Assembly: GCF_013133795.1 (NCBI RefSeq)
Contig: NZ_JABGBN010000009.1
Span: forward strand, 1-64,000
Reading direction: 5' to 3'
From: Pelistega suis
Lineage (GTDB): Bacteria > Pseudomonadota > Gammaproteobacteria > Burkholderiales > Burkholderiaceae_B
Length of the DNA stretch: 64,000 nt
In this document: piece after piece, positions 55,851 to 64,000 of the stretch
Position numbering within the stretch: position 1 is the first letter of the stretch
Layout of the letters: each line of letters opens with the position of its first letter
Notes under the pieces: generated by a model
What the model was told of the DNA's origin: nothing
Seen by the model: only the letters and a program-made list of their open reading frames with translations
Databases searched by the model: none
Program-made: the position numbers and the translations under genes

Positions 55851-57470
55851 ATGACAACATCTATCCAATATTCTCGTCGTTTTACCTTGGCGGAAGCTTT
55901 TCAAAGAGCCGTAGCACAATTCCCCAATAAGGAAGCTTTGGTATTTGAACGCCGACGCTGGACGTATAGACAGGTAGATAAAGCCGTTCAGCAAATCGCT
56001 TTATATTTAAAATCAAAAGGTTTAAAGGCAGGCGATCATGTTGCAGCGTACGGGGCTAACTCAGATGCTTATGTATTGTATTGGTTAGCGTGTAATCGTT
56101 TAGGGTTGGTGCATGTACCAGTCAATTATGCGCTCCTAGGTGATGAATTGCATTATATTTTGACGCAGTCAAAAGCGAAAGCGGTATTTTGTGACCCTCA
56201 TTTAAAAGAAAGTCTGGCGAATATTCAACCTCGTTTGAATCTTGATTTATATGGGACTTTCTTTGGTGGAGAGCAAGACGATATTCTTAGTGTGGCTGCT
56301 GTGCCACCACATGAGCCTGCAACACCGGGTAGTGTGGTGCTGGAAGATATTCGTCAGTTTATTGAGAATACGCTTCCTATGGGTGATACGGATGATGTTT
56401 TACTGACGGCATTTGATGAAAAATCTCCTGCACAAATTCTTTATACGTCTGGGACAACCTCTCTACCTAAAGGAGCGATGTTAAGTCATGAGGCACTTTA
56501 TGCAGAATATATGAGTGCGATTGAAGCGCTTGATATTAAGCCATCAGATAAGGCATTGACCTCTTTGCCGCTTTATCACTCAGCACAAATGCAAGTGTTT
56601 TTAATGCCAGGACTATTGCAAGGTGTCACGCAGGTTATTATCCCAGCTCCTAAACCTGATGTATGCTTCTTATGGTTTGAGAAAGAGAATATTACAACGT
56701 TCTTTGCTCCGCCAACAGTATGGATTTCACTTTTACGTCATCCTGAATTCAGCGTGGATAAGATGAAAATGCTGAAAAAGGCTTACTATGGTGCATCGAT
56801 TATGCCTCTGCCTGTATTAGAGGAAATTCGTCAGTTATTCCCAGAAATGGGCGTATATAACTGCTATGGACAGAGTGAAATCGGCCCCTTGGCAACCGTA
56901 CTCAATCCTGCAGAGCATCTGATTTCGCCAGCTTCAGCAGGTCGTCCTGTGATGAATGTAATGACCCGTGTGGTCGATGATAAGATGAATACAGTACCCG
57001 TAGGTCAAGTGGGTGAGATTGTTCATCAGTCTAAGCAGCTGATGAGTGGTTACTGGGACAAACCAGAGCAAACTGAAGAGAGTTTTGAGGGTGGTTGGTT
57101 CCATTCAGGGGATATGGGTTACTTTGATGAGCATGGTTTCCTTTATATCGTTGATCGCATTAAAGACGTGATTAATACTGGTGGTGTATTAGTATCAAGT
57201 CGAGATGTCGAGGAGTGTTTATATAAGCATCCGAGCGTAGCGGAAGTAGCGGTGATTGCCATCCCTGATGAGAAATGGGTAGAGGCGGTATGTGCCGTGG
57301 TAACGCTAAAAGCAGGCACCACAGCAACAGAACAAGAGTTAATTAACTTTGCAAAAGAACGTATTGCGCCATTTAAAGTACCTAAGAAAGTTCATTTTAA
57401 AGATGAGCTTCCTCGTAATACGGCAGGTAAGCTATTAAAACGTACTTTACGTGAAGAGTTTGCTAGCTAA
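55851..57470 (+). CDS. Fatty-acyl-CoA synthetase (AMP-binding family)
   Basis: 539 residues, full length. ATP-binding loop LYTSGTTSLPKGAMLSHEAL near 199-218, aromatic motif YNCYGQSEIGPLAT, GWFHSGDMGYFDEHGFLYIVDRIKD with the Asp that binds ribose, and the C-terminal catalytic lysine in PRNTAGKLLKRTLREEF. Activates carboxylic acids to CoA thioesters, probably medium or long chain; the chain length is a guess. SD GAGGAG before ATG. A single gene, with pepD 108 bp downstream. Confidence 0.92.
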   Translation: MTTSIQYSRRFTLAEAFQRAVAQFPNKEALVFERRRWTYRQVDKAVQQIALYLKSKGLKAGDHVAAYGANSDAYVLYWLACNRLGLVHVPVNYALLGDELHYILTQSKAKAVFCDPHLKESLANIQPRLNLDLYGTFFGGEQDDILSVAAVPPHEPATPGSVVLEDIRQFIENTLPMGDTDDVLLTAFDEKSPAQILYTSGTTSLPKGAMLSHEALYAEYMSAIEALDIKPSDKALTSLPLYHSAQMQVFLMPGLLQGVTQVIIPAPKPDVCFLWFEKENITTFFAPPTVWISLLRHPEFSVDKMKMLKKAYYGASIMPLPVLEEIRQLFPEMGVYNCYGQSEIGPLATVLNPAEHLISPASAGRPVMNVMTRVVDDKMNTVPVGQVGEIVHQSKQLMSGYWDKPEQTEESFEGGWFHSGDMGYFDEHGFLYIVDRIKDVINTGGVLVSSRDVEECLYKHPSVAEVAVIAIPDEKWVEAVCAVVTLKAGTTATEQELINFAKERIAPFKVPKKVHFKDELPRNTAGKLLKRTLREEFAS

Positions 57471-57578
57471 GGTTGATAATAGTAGACACTATGTATAAGC
57501 TATTTGTTTAGGTTTAGCTTATACGCACTTATACGGTACAATGAGGGTATTGTACCGTTTTTCTTTAGGGTAATCGTT

Positions 57579-59024
57579 ATGACAGTAGAAGTTTCTTCGC
57601 TCGCACCCCAAGCGGTGTGGCAATGGTTTAGTGATTTTTGTCGTATTCCTCATCCAACGTTTCATGAGCAAGCATTGGGTGATTTTATTGTGCAACAGGC
57701 ACAGCAAAAGGGTCTCAATGTTCAACGTGATTCGATTGGTAATATTTTAATTAAAAAAGCCGGTACGCAAGGACTTGAAAATCGTGCGCGAGTAGCGATT
57801 CAAGCACATATCGACATGGTGGCACAAAAGGGCACGACAAGTATCCATAATTTTGAAACTGACCCTATTCAGATGAGCATTCAGGATGGATGGGTTTTTG
57901 CCAATGATACAACGCTTGGTGCGGATAATGGTATTGGTGCGGCGATGGGCTTGGCATTAGCTTTTTCTGATGATATTCCTCATCCACCGATTGACTTAGT
58001 CCTGACAGTCGAAGAAGAAACGGGTATGGGGGGAGCGAGAGCGATTTCTGCAGAATGGTTAAGTGCGCCTTATCTGGTTAATTTGGATTCAGAAGATGAG
58101 GGAATTTTATTTATCGGTTGTGCAGGTGGTCGTGATGCGACTTTTTCATTACCGTTCCAACCAGTAGCGGGTACAGGTTATGCTTATACCGTGCAAGTAT
58201 CTGGTCTAAAAGGGGGGCACTCAGGCATTGATATTGATTCGGGACGTGCCAATGCAAATTTATTATTAGCACGAGTGTTGCATGAAATTGCAAAATTGGG
58301 TAGCTGGCAATTAGCAGATATTAAGGGTGGCTCACTACGTAATGTGATTCCTCGTGAGGCAAGTGCAACGATTGTATGTGCTTCGCCACTTGCTACGGAT
58401 GTTTTGACAACTATCACAGCAACGATTAAACAAGAATTAGCGGCAGTAGAACCAAATATTGAAGTCTCGCTAGAAGCTTTAACTGAAGTTCCTCCAGCAT
58501 GTTCAGCAACGGATAGTCAAAAGATGTTAAACCTCATTCGTAGCATTCCTAATGGTGTATTGCGTATGAGTGATGACTTTAAAGGAGTCGTTGAGACATC
58601 TATTAGCATGGGTGTACTCTTGATTAAAGAGGGTGAGTTAGTTATTCGCTGTCTGATGCGTTCGCTATTAGAAACTCCCAAAGATGATGTATCTGCACGC
58701 TTGCAGGCTTTGGCAGATTTAGCAGGTGCTAAATTGGTGTTAGCAGCGGATTATCCTGGTTGGAAACCAGAACCTAATTCTCCATTATTAGCACTTTGTC
58801 AGGACTTATTTACACGTTTCTATGGACAAGCACCGGCGATTGAAGTGATGCATGCGGGTCTTGAATGTGGTATCTTAAAAGGACATGCCCCACAGATGGA
58901 GATGATTTCTTTTGGACCTAATATTCGTGCCGCTCATTCACCACGGGAGTGTGTGGAAATTGCTTCAGTAGAAAAATGCTGGAATGTTTTTTTAGAGTTG
59001 ATGGCGACGTCACCAGAGAAGTAA
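57579..59024 (+). CDS. pepD: Aminoacyl-histidine dipeptidase (cytosol nonspecific dipeptidase)
   Basis: M20C metallopeptidase hydrolysing dipeptides such as Xaa-His. 481 residues from ATG 57579 with AGGG upstream; the frame is open further back but without a plausible start. Zinc ligands visible: AHIDMV (~78), TLGADNGIGAAM (Asp ~117), the catalytic pair EEETGMGGAR (~147), NLDSEDEGILFIGCAGG (~172), and the final His in ISFGPNIRAAHSPRE. Terminator at 59060-59091. Confidence 0.94.
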   Translation: MTVEVSSLAPQAVWQWFSDFCRIPHPTFHEQALGDFIVQQAQQKGLNVQRDSIGNILIKKAGTQGLENRARVAIQAHIDMVAQKGTTSIHNFETDPIQMSIQDGWVFANDTTLGADNGIGAAMGLALAFSDDIPHPPIDLVLTVEEETGMGGARAISAEWLSAPYLVNLDSEDEGILFIGCAGGRDATFSLPFQPVAGTGYAYTVQVSGLKGGHSGIDIDSGRANANLLLARVLHEIAKLGSWQLADIKGGSLRNVIPREASATIVCASPLATDVLTTITATIKQELAAVEPNIEVSLEALTEVPPACSATDSQKMLNLIRSIPNGVLRMSDDFKGVVETSISMGVLLIKEGELVIRCLMRSLLETPKDDVSARLQALADLAGAKLVLAADYPGWKPEPNSPLLALCQDLFTRFYGQAPAIEVMHAGLECGILKGHAPQMEMISFGPNIRAAHSPRECVEIASVEKCWNVFLELMATSPEK

Positions 59025-59059
59025 GTCTGGTACAAATTATTTGAGTGCCGCTCATACAA

Positions 59060-59091
59060 AAACTCGGGTTAATTAGATAGCCCGAGTTTTT
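59060..59091. terminator. Terminator between pepD and amtB
   Basis: AAACTCGGG / CCCGAGTTT with a 12-nt loop and T7 on the plus strand, A-run on the other; serves convergent pepD and possibly amtB. Confidence 0.85.
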
Positions 59092-59135
59092 TTATGAGGC
59101 ATATGGGAGGGTATGCCTCGGTGATAGGGTGGAGC

Positions 59136-60362
59136 TTATTTTTGGTAAGCTTGTTCACCGTGAGAAGAGAGGTCAAGACCTTGACGTTCATCATCCACTG
59201 TCACACGGATACCACCAGTAATTAGACCAGCAATTTTAAGTGCTACTATTGCAACGACACCACTAATCACGGCTGCAATCAACATACCTTCGACTTGTAA
59301 CCATAATTGACCTGGGATATCTGCTAATGTTTCTAGGCCGGGACCACCTAGTGGTTTTGCATTAAAGATACCCGTTAAGATACCACCAACAATACCACCA
59401 ACGCCGTGGATACCGAATACGTCAAGAGTATCATCCGCTTTGAGCAGACGTTTTAGTGTATGAACACCCCATACGCAAGCAGCACCTGTGATGGCGCCGA
59501 TAATTAAAGCGCCTACTGGACCCACTAGAGCAGCAGCTGGTGTGATGCCTACTAAACCTGCTACAGCACCTGATGCACCACCCAATAATGATCCTTTACC
59601 ACGTAGTAATGCTTCGCAAGCTAACCATGCTAATACACCTGCTGCGGTTGCAATAATCGTGTTAAAGAAAGCTAATGCCATATCGTTGCTTGCACCTAGT
59701 GCAGAACCTGCATTGAAGCCGAACCAACCTACCCATAATAGGCATGCACCGATAAAAGTCATTGGCAGATTATGTGGTTGCATGGCCTCTTTACCATAAC
59801 CTAGGCGAGGGCCGACATAGTAAGCGGCAACAAGTGCAGCAACACCCGCATTGATATGTACTACAGTACCGCCAGCAAAATCTAATGCATCACCAGCAAG
59901 ATAGCCATCACCAGCCCAAATCATATGAGCGACAGGGATATAAGCAAACGTCATCCAGATACCAATAAAGATGAGTACAGCACTAAACTTCATGCGTTCT
60001 GCAAAACCACCGACAATCAGTGCGCAAGTAATACCAGCAAACGTTGCTTGGAATGAGGCAAAACTTAACTCAGGAATGGCACCAGATAATTCAAAAGTAC
60101 CGTTAGGAATATCGTACATACCAGAGAAGAATGCACGAGAAAGGTTACCAAAGAATGGAGTGCCTTCTGTAAAAGCAAGTGAGTAACCATAAGCGAACCA
60201 TAAAACGAGCACTAATGAAAAAACAGCTAAAACTTGTGCTAATACAGAAAGAATATTTTTGGCGCGGACGAGACCACCATAAAAGAGAGCAAGTCCGGGA
60301 ACGACCATCATTAAAACTAGGACAGTTGAAATACTGACCCATACTAAATCTGCACTGTTCAT
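59136..60362 (-). CDS. amtB: Ammonium transporter
   Basis: Trimeric inner-membrane ammonium channel. 408 residues, 11 membrane helices, without the extra N-terminal signal seen in E. coli AmtB. FYGGLVRAKN near 28, the Phe/Trp gate and the twin-His pore (GGTVVHINAGVAAL; FGIHGVGGIVGG), and a cytoplasmic tail with DDERQGLDLSSHGEQAY that binds the PII protein. Co-transcribed with glnK 37 bp upstream from the sigma-54 promoter at 60785. Confidence 0.96.
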   Translation of the reverse strand: MNSADLVWVSISTVLVLMMVVPGLALFYGGLVRAKNILSVLAQVLAVFSLVLVLWFAYGYSLAFTEGTPFFGNLSRAFFSGMYDIPNGTFELSGAIPELSFASFQATFAGITCALIVGGFAERMKFSAVLIFIGIWMTFAYIPVAHMIWAGDGYLAGDALDFAGGTVVHINAGVAALVAAYYVGPRLGYGKEAMQPHNLPMTFIGACLLWVGWFGFNAGSALGASNDMALAFFNTIIATAAGVLAWLACEALLRGKGSLLGGASGAVAGLVGITPAAALVGPVGALIIGAITGAACVWGVHTLKRLLKADDTLDVFGIHGVGGIVGGILTGIFNAKPLGGPGLETLADIPGQLWLQVEGMLIAAVISGVVAIVALKIAGLITGGIRVTVDDERQGLDLSSHGEQAYQK

Positions 60363-60399
60363 TTTTACTTCCTTTTAAATAAGTCATTAATCTTGAGGG

Positions 60400-60837
<438 letters not shown>

Positions 60838-60872
60838 TTATTGGTATCAAATGATTAAAAAGAGTGCGTAAA

Positions 60873-60889
60873 TGCACGGTTTTGGTGCG
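60873..60889. promoter_or_regulatory. NtrC enhancer site
   Basis: TGCACGGTTTTGGTGCG matches the NtrC dyad TGCAC-N7-GTGCA closely, about 75-90 bp upstream of the sigma-54 elements. Overlapping partial copies (GTGCGTAAATGCAC to the left, GGTGCGTTGCGGTGCA to the right) suggest cooperative binding of two dimers. Confidence 0.8.
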
Positions 60890-60941
60890 TTGCGGTGCAA
60901 AGTGGTTCAAATTGGTGATAAAACAACAGCTTAGATTTACA

Positions 60942-60970
60942 TTGACTTTCATTCAAATAGCGTGCATAGT
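60942..60970 (+). promoter_or_regulatory. Candidate cold-shock gene promoter
   Basis: TTGACT and CATAGT separated by 17 bp. The transcript would have a ~100-nt leader with GGACC (61016) pairing with GGTCC (61042) followed by a T-rich run, in keeping with the long folded leaders of cold-shock mRNAs. Confidence 0.5.
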
Positions 60971-61079
60971 GGATACTTGATTTTCAAGTAGTAGCTATAC
61001 CGCATCTTTGTCGTTGGACCTAATGCTTTTGTTCTCTTGGGGGTCCTTTTTATTATTTATTTTCTCAAGAGGAAAAATT

Positions 61080-61289
61080 ATGTCTGCACAATTAGGCAAA
61101 GTGAAATGGTTTAATAACGAAAAAGGTTTTGGTTTTATCACACCACAAAACGGTGGTAAAGATTTATTCGTTCACCATTCTGATATCGTTGTAAACGGTT
61201 TCCGTACACTAAAAGAAGAACAAGTGGTTTCTTACATTGTTGCTGATGGTCCAAAAGGTCCACAAGCAAAAGAAGTAACACCACAATAA
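61080..61289 (+). CDS. Cold-shock protein (CspA family)
   Basis: 69-residue single cold-shock domain, a nucleic-acid chaperone. RNP1 KGFGFITP and RNP2 DLFVHHSDI are intact; the start ATG 61080 follows AGAGGA. Strong terminator downstream (61341). Several csp genes usually exist per genome, so no paralogue name is given. Confidence 0.95.
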   Translation: MSAQLGKVKWFNNEKGFGFITPQNGGKDLFVHHSDIVVNGFRTLKEEQVVSYIVADGPKGPQAKEVTPQ

Positions 61290-61340
61290 TAATGGAGTAG
61301 TGGATTTATCTATGTAGGATATATCCTTTACTGTATTGAA

Positions 61341-61370
61341 AAAAACCAGTCTTTCTTAGACTGGTTTTTT
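61341..61370. terminator. csp terminator
   Basis: 12-bp stem AAAAACCAGTCT / AGACTGGTTTTT, TTCTT loop, then further T. Confidence 0.88.
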
Positions 61371-61397
61371 TATATAAATTTCTAAAATAATAATATC

Positions 61398-61437
61398 AAT
61401 AATAATTATTCTCATTTAGTAAAAATTTTGTTATAAT
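61398..61437 (+). promoter_or_regulatory. tonB promoter with overlapping Fur box
   Basis: AATAATTATTCTCATT (61401-61416; reverse AATGAGAATAATTATT) is a good Fur-type box. A TATAAT at 61432-61437 with TTCTCA 17 bp upstream makes a promoter whose -35 lies inside the box, so bound Fur would block it. 32 bp to the tonB start. Confidence 0.7.
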
Positions 61438-61469
61438 CTTTAGCTTTATTTGTTAAGTATTTTATAAAT

Positions 61470-62321
61470 ATGTCTGTGGTTCCCCATTCCGGTACGCAAA
61501 CGCCCCTTATACATCGCTTAATAGCGGCTTTTGGATCTGTTGGTTTAGTGACTGGTATGGGGGCTCTTATAGCGCTAAAGTCAGAGCCGCCGATGGTAGA
61601 GGTAAAGCAAGAGTCGGCAGTTTTTGTCTCTTTGATTGAAGAACCCGTGCCAGAATTACCAAAAGGTGAACAGACAGAAAGTTTACCTCCGCCATCAGAA
61701 GAGCCTGTATCTGAGCCGGAGCCTATTTCTGAGCCGGAGCCTATTTCTGAGCCGGAGCCTATTTCTGAGCCTGAACCAGAGCCTGAACCAGAACCAGAGC
61801 CTATTCCAGAGCCTCCTCCAGAACCAGCTCCTGTAGTGGAGCCTCCACCAAAGCCAAAGCCCAAACCGAAGGTACAAGCTAAAAAGGTTGAAAAAAGGGT
61901 AGAAAAACCTAAACCAACAAAAACGCCAGTCAAATCTGTTCCAGTGGCAACGACGAAAACAGATGCGAATGCACAGAATATAAAACCATTTGGAGTGCCT
62001 ACAGGTAAGCCAAATATTACTCCTATAGGTGGTGCTATTAAGCAAGCTCCTGTTCGGGTGACCACGGTAAATTATGTTGTGAAACCTAAACCTGTTATGC
62101 CTCGTTCTTCACAAATGAGGGGAGAAAAAGGTTTAGTCATTATTCGTGTATTGATTGCGACGAATGGTTCGGTGAAAAGTGCGTCTATTCAACAAGGAAC
62201 ACCCTATGATGCCTTAAATAAAGAGGCATTGCGAGCAGTACAGCGAGCACGTTTTAGACCTTATGCGGAAAACGGTGTGCCACGCGAGTCAATGGCAGAT
62301 ATTCCAATTAATTTTAAATAA
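61470..62321 (+). CDS. tonB: Energy-transducing protein TonB
   Basis: Couples the inner-membrane proton gradient to outer-membrane receptors for siderophores, heme and similar cargo. 283 residues: one N-terminal membrane helix (~13-33), a periplasmic Glu-Pro then Lys-Pro rigid spacer (~65-150), and a C-terminal receptor-contact domain ending RARFRPYAENGVPRESMADIPINFK. The Glu-Pro part includes three exact tandem 18-bp units (61713-61766, coding EPEPIS). It heads the tonB-exbB-exbD operon, 14 bp before exbB, under a Fur-type box. Confidence 0.94.
   Translation: MSVVPHSGTQTPLIHRLIAAFGSVGLVTGMGALIALKSEPPMVEVKQESAVFVSLIEEPVPELPKGEQTESLPPPSEEPVSEPEPISEPEPISEPEPISEPEPEPEPEPEPIPEPPPEPAPVVEPPPKPKPKPKVQAKKVEKRVEKPKPTKTPVKSVPVATTKTDANAQNIKPFGVPTGKPNITPIGGAIKQAPVRVTTVNYVVKPKPVMPRSSQMRGEKGLVIIRVLIATNGSVKSASIQQGTPYDALNKEALRAVQRARFRPYAENGVPRESMADIPINFK
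61713..61766 (+). repeat. Three tandem 18-bp units inside tonB
   Basis: GAGCCGGAGCCTATTTCT repeated head-to-tail three times without change. Gain or loss of units would alter spacer length by 6 residues and keep the frame. Confidence 0.9.
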
Positions 62322-62335
62322 GAGGAAAATAAAAG

Positions 62336-63121
62336 ATGTTGTCGGAAATTATAAATATTGCGGAACATATTGTTCATGGACTGACTCTACAAATTGCAGA
62401 GTCAAGCGCCCCGCAACACGATATGTTGAGCTTTATTAAACAGACAGATATGGTTGGTAAGGGCTTGTTTTGTATTTTAGTGTTAATGTCCGTGATTACA
62501 TGGTATATCATTATTGTCAAAACTTTAACCAATATACGTCAGTCAAATCGTACAGAAAAGTTTTTACACCGTTTTTGGAATGCTTCGTCTTTACAGCAAG
62601 TGGATAAAGACTTACATCAATATGGAGCAGGGGATCCTTTTTCTCGTTTAGCTAATGAAGCCTTGCACGCTCATAATCATTTTAAACGTTATGGTGCGAG
62701 CAAATTGGCAGAGGCGGGTGCAGATGGCGAGTTTGTTATTCGTACAATGCGAAAAGTCATTGATGAGGAAACGGCACGCTTAGAAAATGGCTTGACGATG
62801 TTGGGCTCTATTGGTTCAACAGCACCATTTGTGGGTTTGTTTGGTACAGTATGGGGGGTTTACCATGCCCTAATAGGTATTGGTTTAACTGACGGAGTAT
62901 CCATTAATAAAATTGCTGGTCCTGTGGGTGAGGCATTAATCATGACAGGTTTAGGTTTGGCGGTAGCGATTCCAGCGGTCTTGGCGTTTAATACGTTTGT
63001 GCGTCGTAACCGCGTTGTGTTGAGTCGTTTAGATGGTTTTGCCCATGATTTATTAGCCTTTTTAACCACAGGACAACAAGTGGATTCAAAAGCACAATTA
63101 TCAATGAATGAGGATAAATAA
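62336..63121 (+). CDS. exbB: Biopolymer transport protein ExbB
   Basis: Proton-channel scaffold of the TonB motor (MotA/TolQ/ExbB family). 261 residues, three membrane helices. Family core LENGLTMLGSIGSTAPFVGLFGTVWGVYHALIGIG and GPVGEALIMTGLGLAVAIPAVLAFN, containing the conserved pore Thr and Glu. The ATG of exbD follows the TAA directly. Confidence 0.95.
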   Translation: MLSEIINIAEHIVHGLTLQIAESSAPQHDMLSFIKQTDMVGKGLFCILVLMSVITWYIIIVKTLTNIRQSNRTEKFLHRFWNASSLQQVDKDLHQYGAGDPFSRLANEALHAHNHFKRYGASKLAEAGADGEFVIRTMRKVIDEETARLENGLTMLGSIGSTAPFVGLFGTVWGVYHALIGIGLTDGVSINKIAGPVGEALIMTGLGLAVAIPAVLAFNTFVRRNRVVLSRLDGFAHDLLAFLTTGQQVDSKAQLSMNEDK

Positions 63122-63577
63122 ATGGCTTTTGGTAGTTTTGATTCGAGTGGGTCAAAAAGTACATCAGGTACGGTATCAGAAATTAATATGGTGCCACTTA
63201 TCGACGTGATGTTGGTACTCTTGGTCATTTTTATTATTACCGCACCGCTATTAGCACATTCCATCAAGATTGATGTGCCTCAGGTGAGTGCAGAAGCTGT
63301 CGCAGAAAACCCAAAATCGGTGGATATCGCCGTTGATGATAAAGGTATTATCCACGTCAATGGCTCTATAATGGAAATCGAAAACTTGAAGGAGTTTTTT
63401 GTCAATACAGCAAAAGCAGAGCCAGAAACAGATTTTCGTATACGAGCGGATATAGATGCGCGTTATGAAGTGATTGCACAAATTATGGCAGCGGCTAAAG
63501 GGTCTGGCGTGAAAAAATTAGGTTTTATTACTTCACCGAGTACGCAAGAGTCTGCAAAACCCGTGATGTCACCGTGA
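63122..63577 (+). CDS. exbD: Biopolymer transport protein ExbD
   Basis: 151 residues. One N-terminal helix with the essential membrane Asp in NMVPLIDVMLVLLVIFIITAP (~Asp28), then a periplasmic domain. The subunit that uses the proton gradient inside the ExbB pentamer. It abuts exbB without a gap, and a terminator follows at 63622. Confidence 0.95.
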   Translation: MAFGSFDSSGSKSTSGTVSEINMVPLIDVMLVLLVIFIITAPLLAHSIKIDVPQVSAEAVAENPKSVDIAVDDKGIIHVNGSIMEIENLKEFFVNTAKAEPETDFRIRADIDARYEVIAQIMAAAKGSGVKKLGFITSPSTQESAKPVMSP

Positions 63578-63621
63578 TAAGGTCGTTGATAAAAAAGAAT
63601 CACCCATTGAACGGATGATAT

Positions 63622-63655
63622 AAAGCGTATATGTCCATACAGACATATACGCTTT
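63622..63655. terminator. Bidirectional terminator between exbD and the ABC ATPase
   Basis: Perfect 14-bp stem AAAGCGTATATGTC / GACATATACGCTTT with a 6-nt loop and T-run; ends two convergent transcripts. Confidence 0.88.
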
Positions 63656-63656
63656 T

Positions 63657-64000
63657 TTAGTTGGAAGCATCAGCGCGGATTTGATGCAGAAATGCTTTGG
63701 TGCGCTCATGTTGAGGGTGTTTAAATAGTTGCTCTGGAGAGCCTTGTTCGACAATTTGACCATGGTCCATCACAACCACTTTATCTGCAACATCAAGGGC
63801 AAATTTAATCTCGTGCGTAACAACCACCATAGTCCATCCCTCATTGGCAAGCGTTTTCATCGTATTGAGGACATCTTGTACTAACTCAGGGTCAAGTGCT
63901 GAGGTGGGTTCGTCAAAAAGCATGAGTTCTGGTTGAATAGCGAGCGCACGTGCAATTCCCACGCGTTGTTGCTGTCCACCAGAAAGTTGGTAAGGATAAA
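63657..64000 (-). CDS. Polar amino-acid ABC transporter ATP-binding protein (partial)
   Basis: The gene continues past the right edge; ~114 C-terminal residues are visible. Signature [20 protein letters not shown], Walker [17 protein letters not shown], the D-loop and switch His in [20 protein letters not shown], and the end [12 protein letters not shown]. This text is typical of the GlnQ/HisP/ArtP-like group that powers uptake of polar amino acids. The specific substrate cannot be told. The first ATG inside the window (63962) is internal, not a start. Confidence 0.92.
   Translation of the reverse strand, partial: YPYQLSGGQQQRVGIARALAIQPELMLFDEPTSALDPELVQDVLNTMKTLANEGWTMVVVTHEIKFALDVADKVVVMDHGQIVEQGSPEQLFKHPQHERTKAFLHQIRADASN

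Noticed and set aside
61412-62065. Long antisense frame opposite tonB rich in Gly and Ser
   Set aside because: It is the complement of the Glu-Pro repeat coding region of tonB; the repetitive composition keeps the opposite frame open.

Overview
The window looks like chromosomal DNA of a low-GC (roughly 40-43% by eye) betaproteobacterium of the Burkholderiales, most likely an Alcaligenaceae member of the Pelistega/Oligella/Taylorella type. The reasons are the gene order ompA / gyrA-serC-pheA-tyrA-aroA-cmk-rpsA-ihfB-lapA-lapB-hldA-hldD-cysM, a beta-type permuted tmRNA gene, Gln at GyrA position 83 (E. coli numbering), and a complete cbb3 oxidase cluster followed by an fnr-type regulator. Genus is inference; there is no rRNA gene here to settle it.

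Layout. 1-0.5 kb: the end of an unrecognised gene and a small orphan ORF running convergently into gdhA. 0.4-9.9 kb: gdhA, a fused indolepyruvate ferredoxin oxidoreductase with a divergent LysR regulator, a small membrane protein, the ABC-F ATPase uup and a lytic transglycosylase. 10-16 kb: tail-specific protease prc, an unknown protein, a DUF1415 protein, the circularly permuted ssrA, and an OmpA-like lipoprotein with gph and ubiG. 16.3-32.9 kb: the conserved housekeeping block from ompA and gyrA through aromatic amino acid synthesis, rpsA, ihfB, LPS assembly (lapAB), heptose synthesis (hldA, hldD), a ComEA-like protein and cysM. A structured repeat cluster sits between tyrA and aroA. 33-40.4 kb: the microaerobic respiration cluster, a catalytic-domain-less ccoI relic followed by ccoS-ccoNOQP-ccoG-ccoH and fnr. 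40.6-53.2 kb, all on the minus strand: an orphan TadE-like protein, hslO, a gamma carbonic anhydrase, a truncated acyl-CoA synthetase, a 0.6-kb gene-free region rich in inverted repeats, an RDD protein, rlmL, hemJ, proA, holA, lptE and leuS. 53.6-64 kb: a BCCT transporter with a structured leader, an acyl-CoA ligase, pepD, glnK-amtB behind a textbook sigma-54/NtrC promoter, a cold-shock protein, Fur-controlled tonB-exbB-exbD, and the end of an amino-acid ABC transporter ATPase.

How the parts fit. Most of the window is core metabolism and envelope biogenesis. Three regulatory circuits can be read from the sequence: nitrogen limitation (NtrC/sigma-54 on glnK-amtB), iron (Fur on tonB-exbBD) and oxygen (Fnr protein encoded beside the cbb3 genes, with weaker candidate sites). 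The least ordinary items are the permuted two-piece tmRNA, the ccoI relic that keeps the membrane CPC metal site but has lost all its ATPase domains, the three 80-bp tandem repeats between tyrA and aroA (hairpins with compensatory changes and twin 21-codon minicistrons), and the inverted-repeat island at 44.66-45.18 kb. No prophage, insertion sequence, CRISPR array, tRNA or rRNA gene was recognised.
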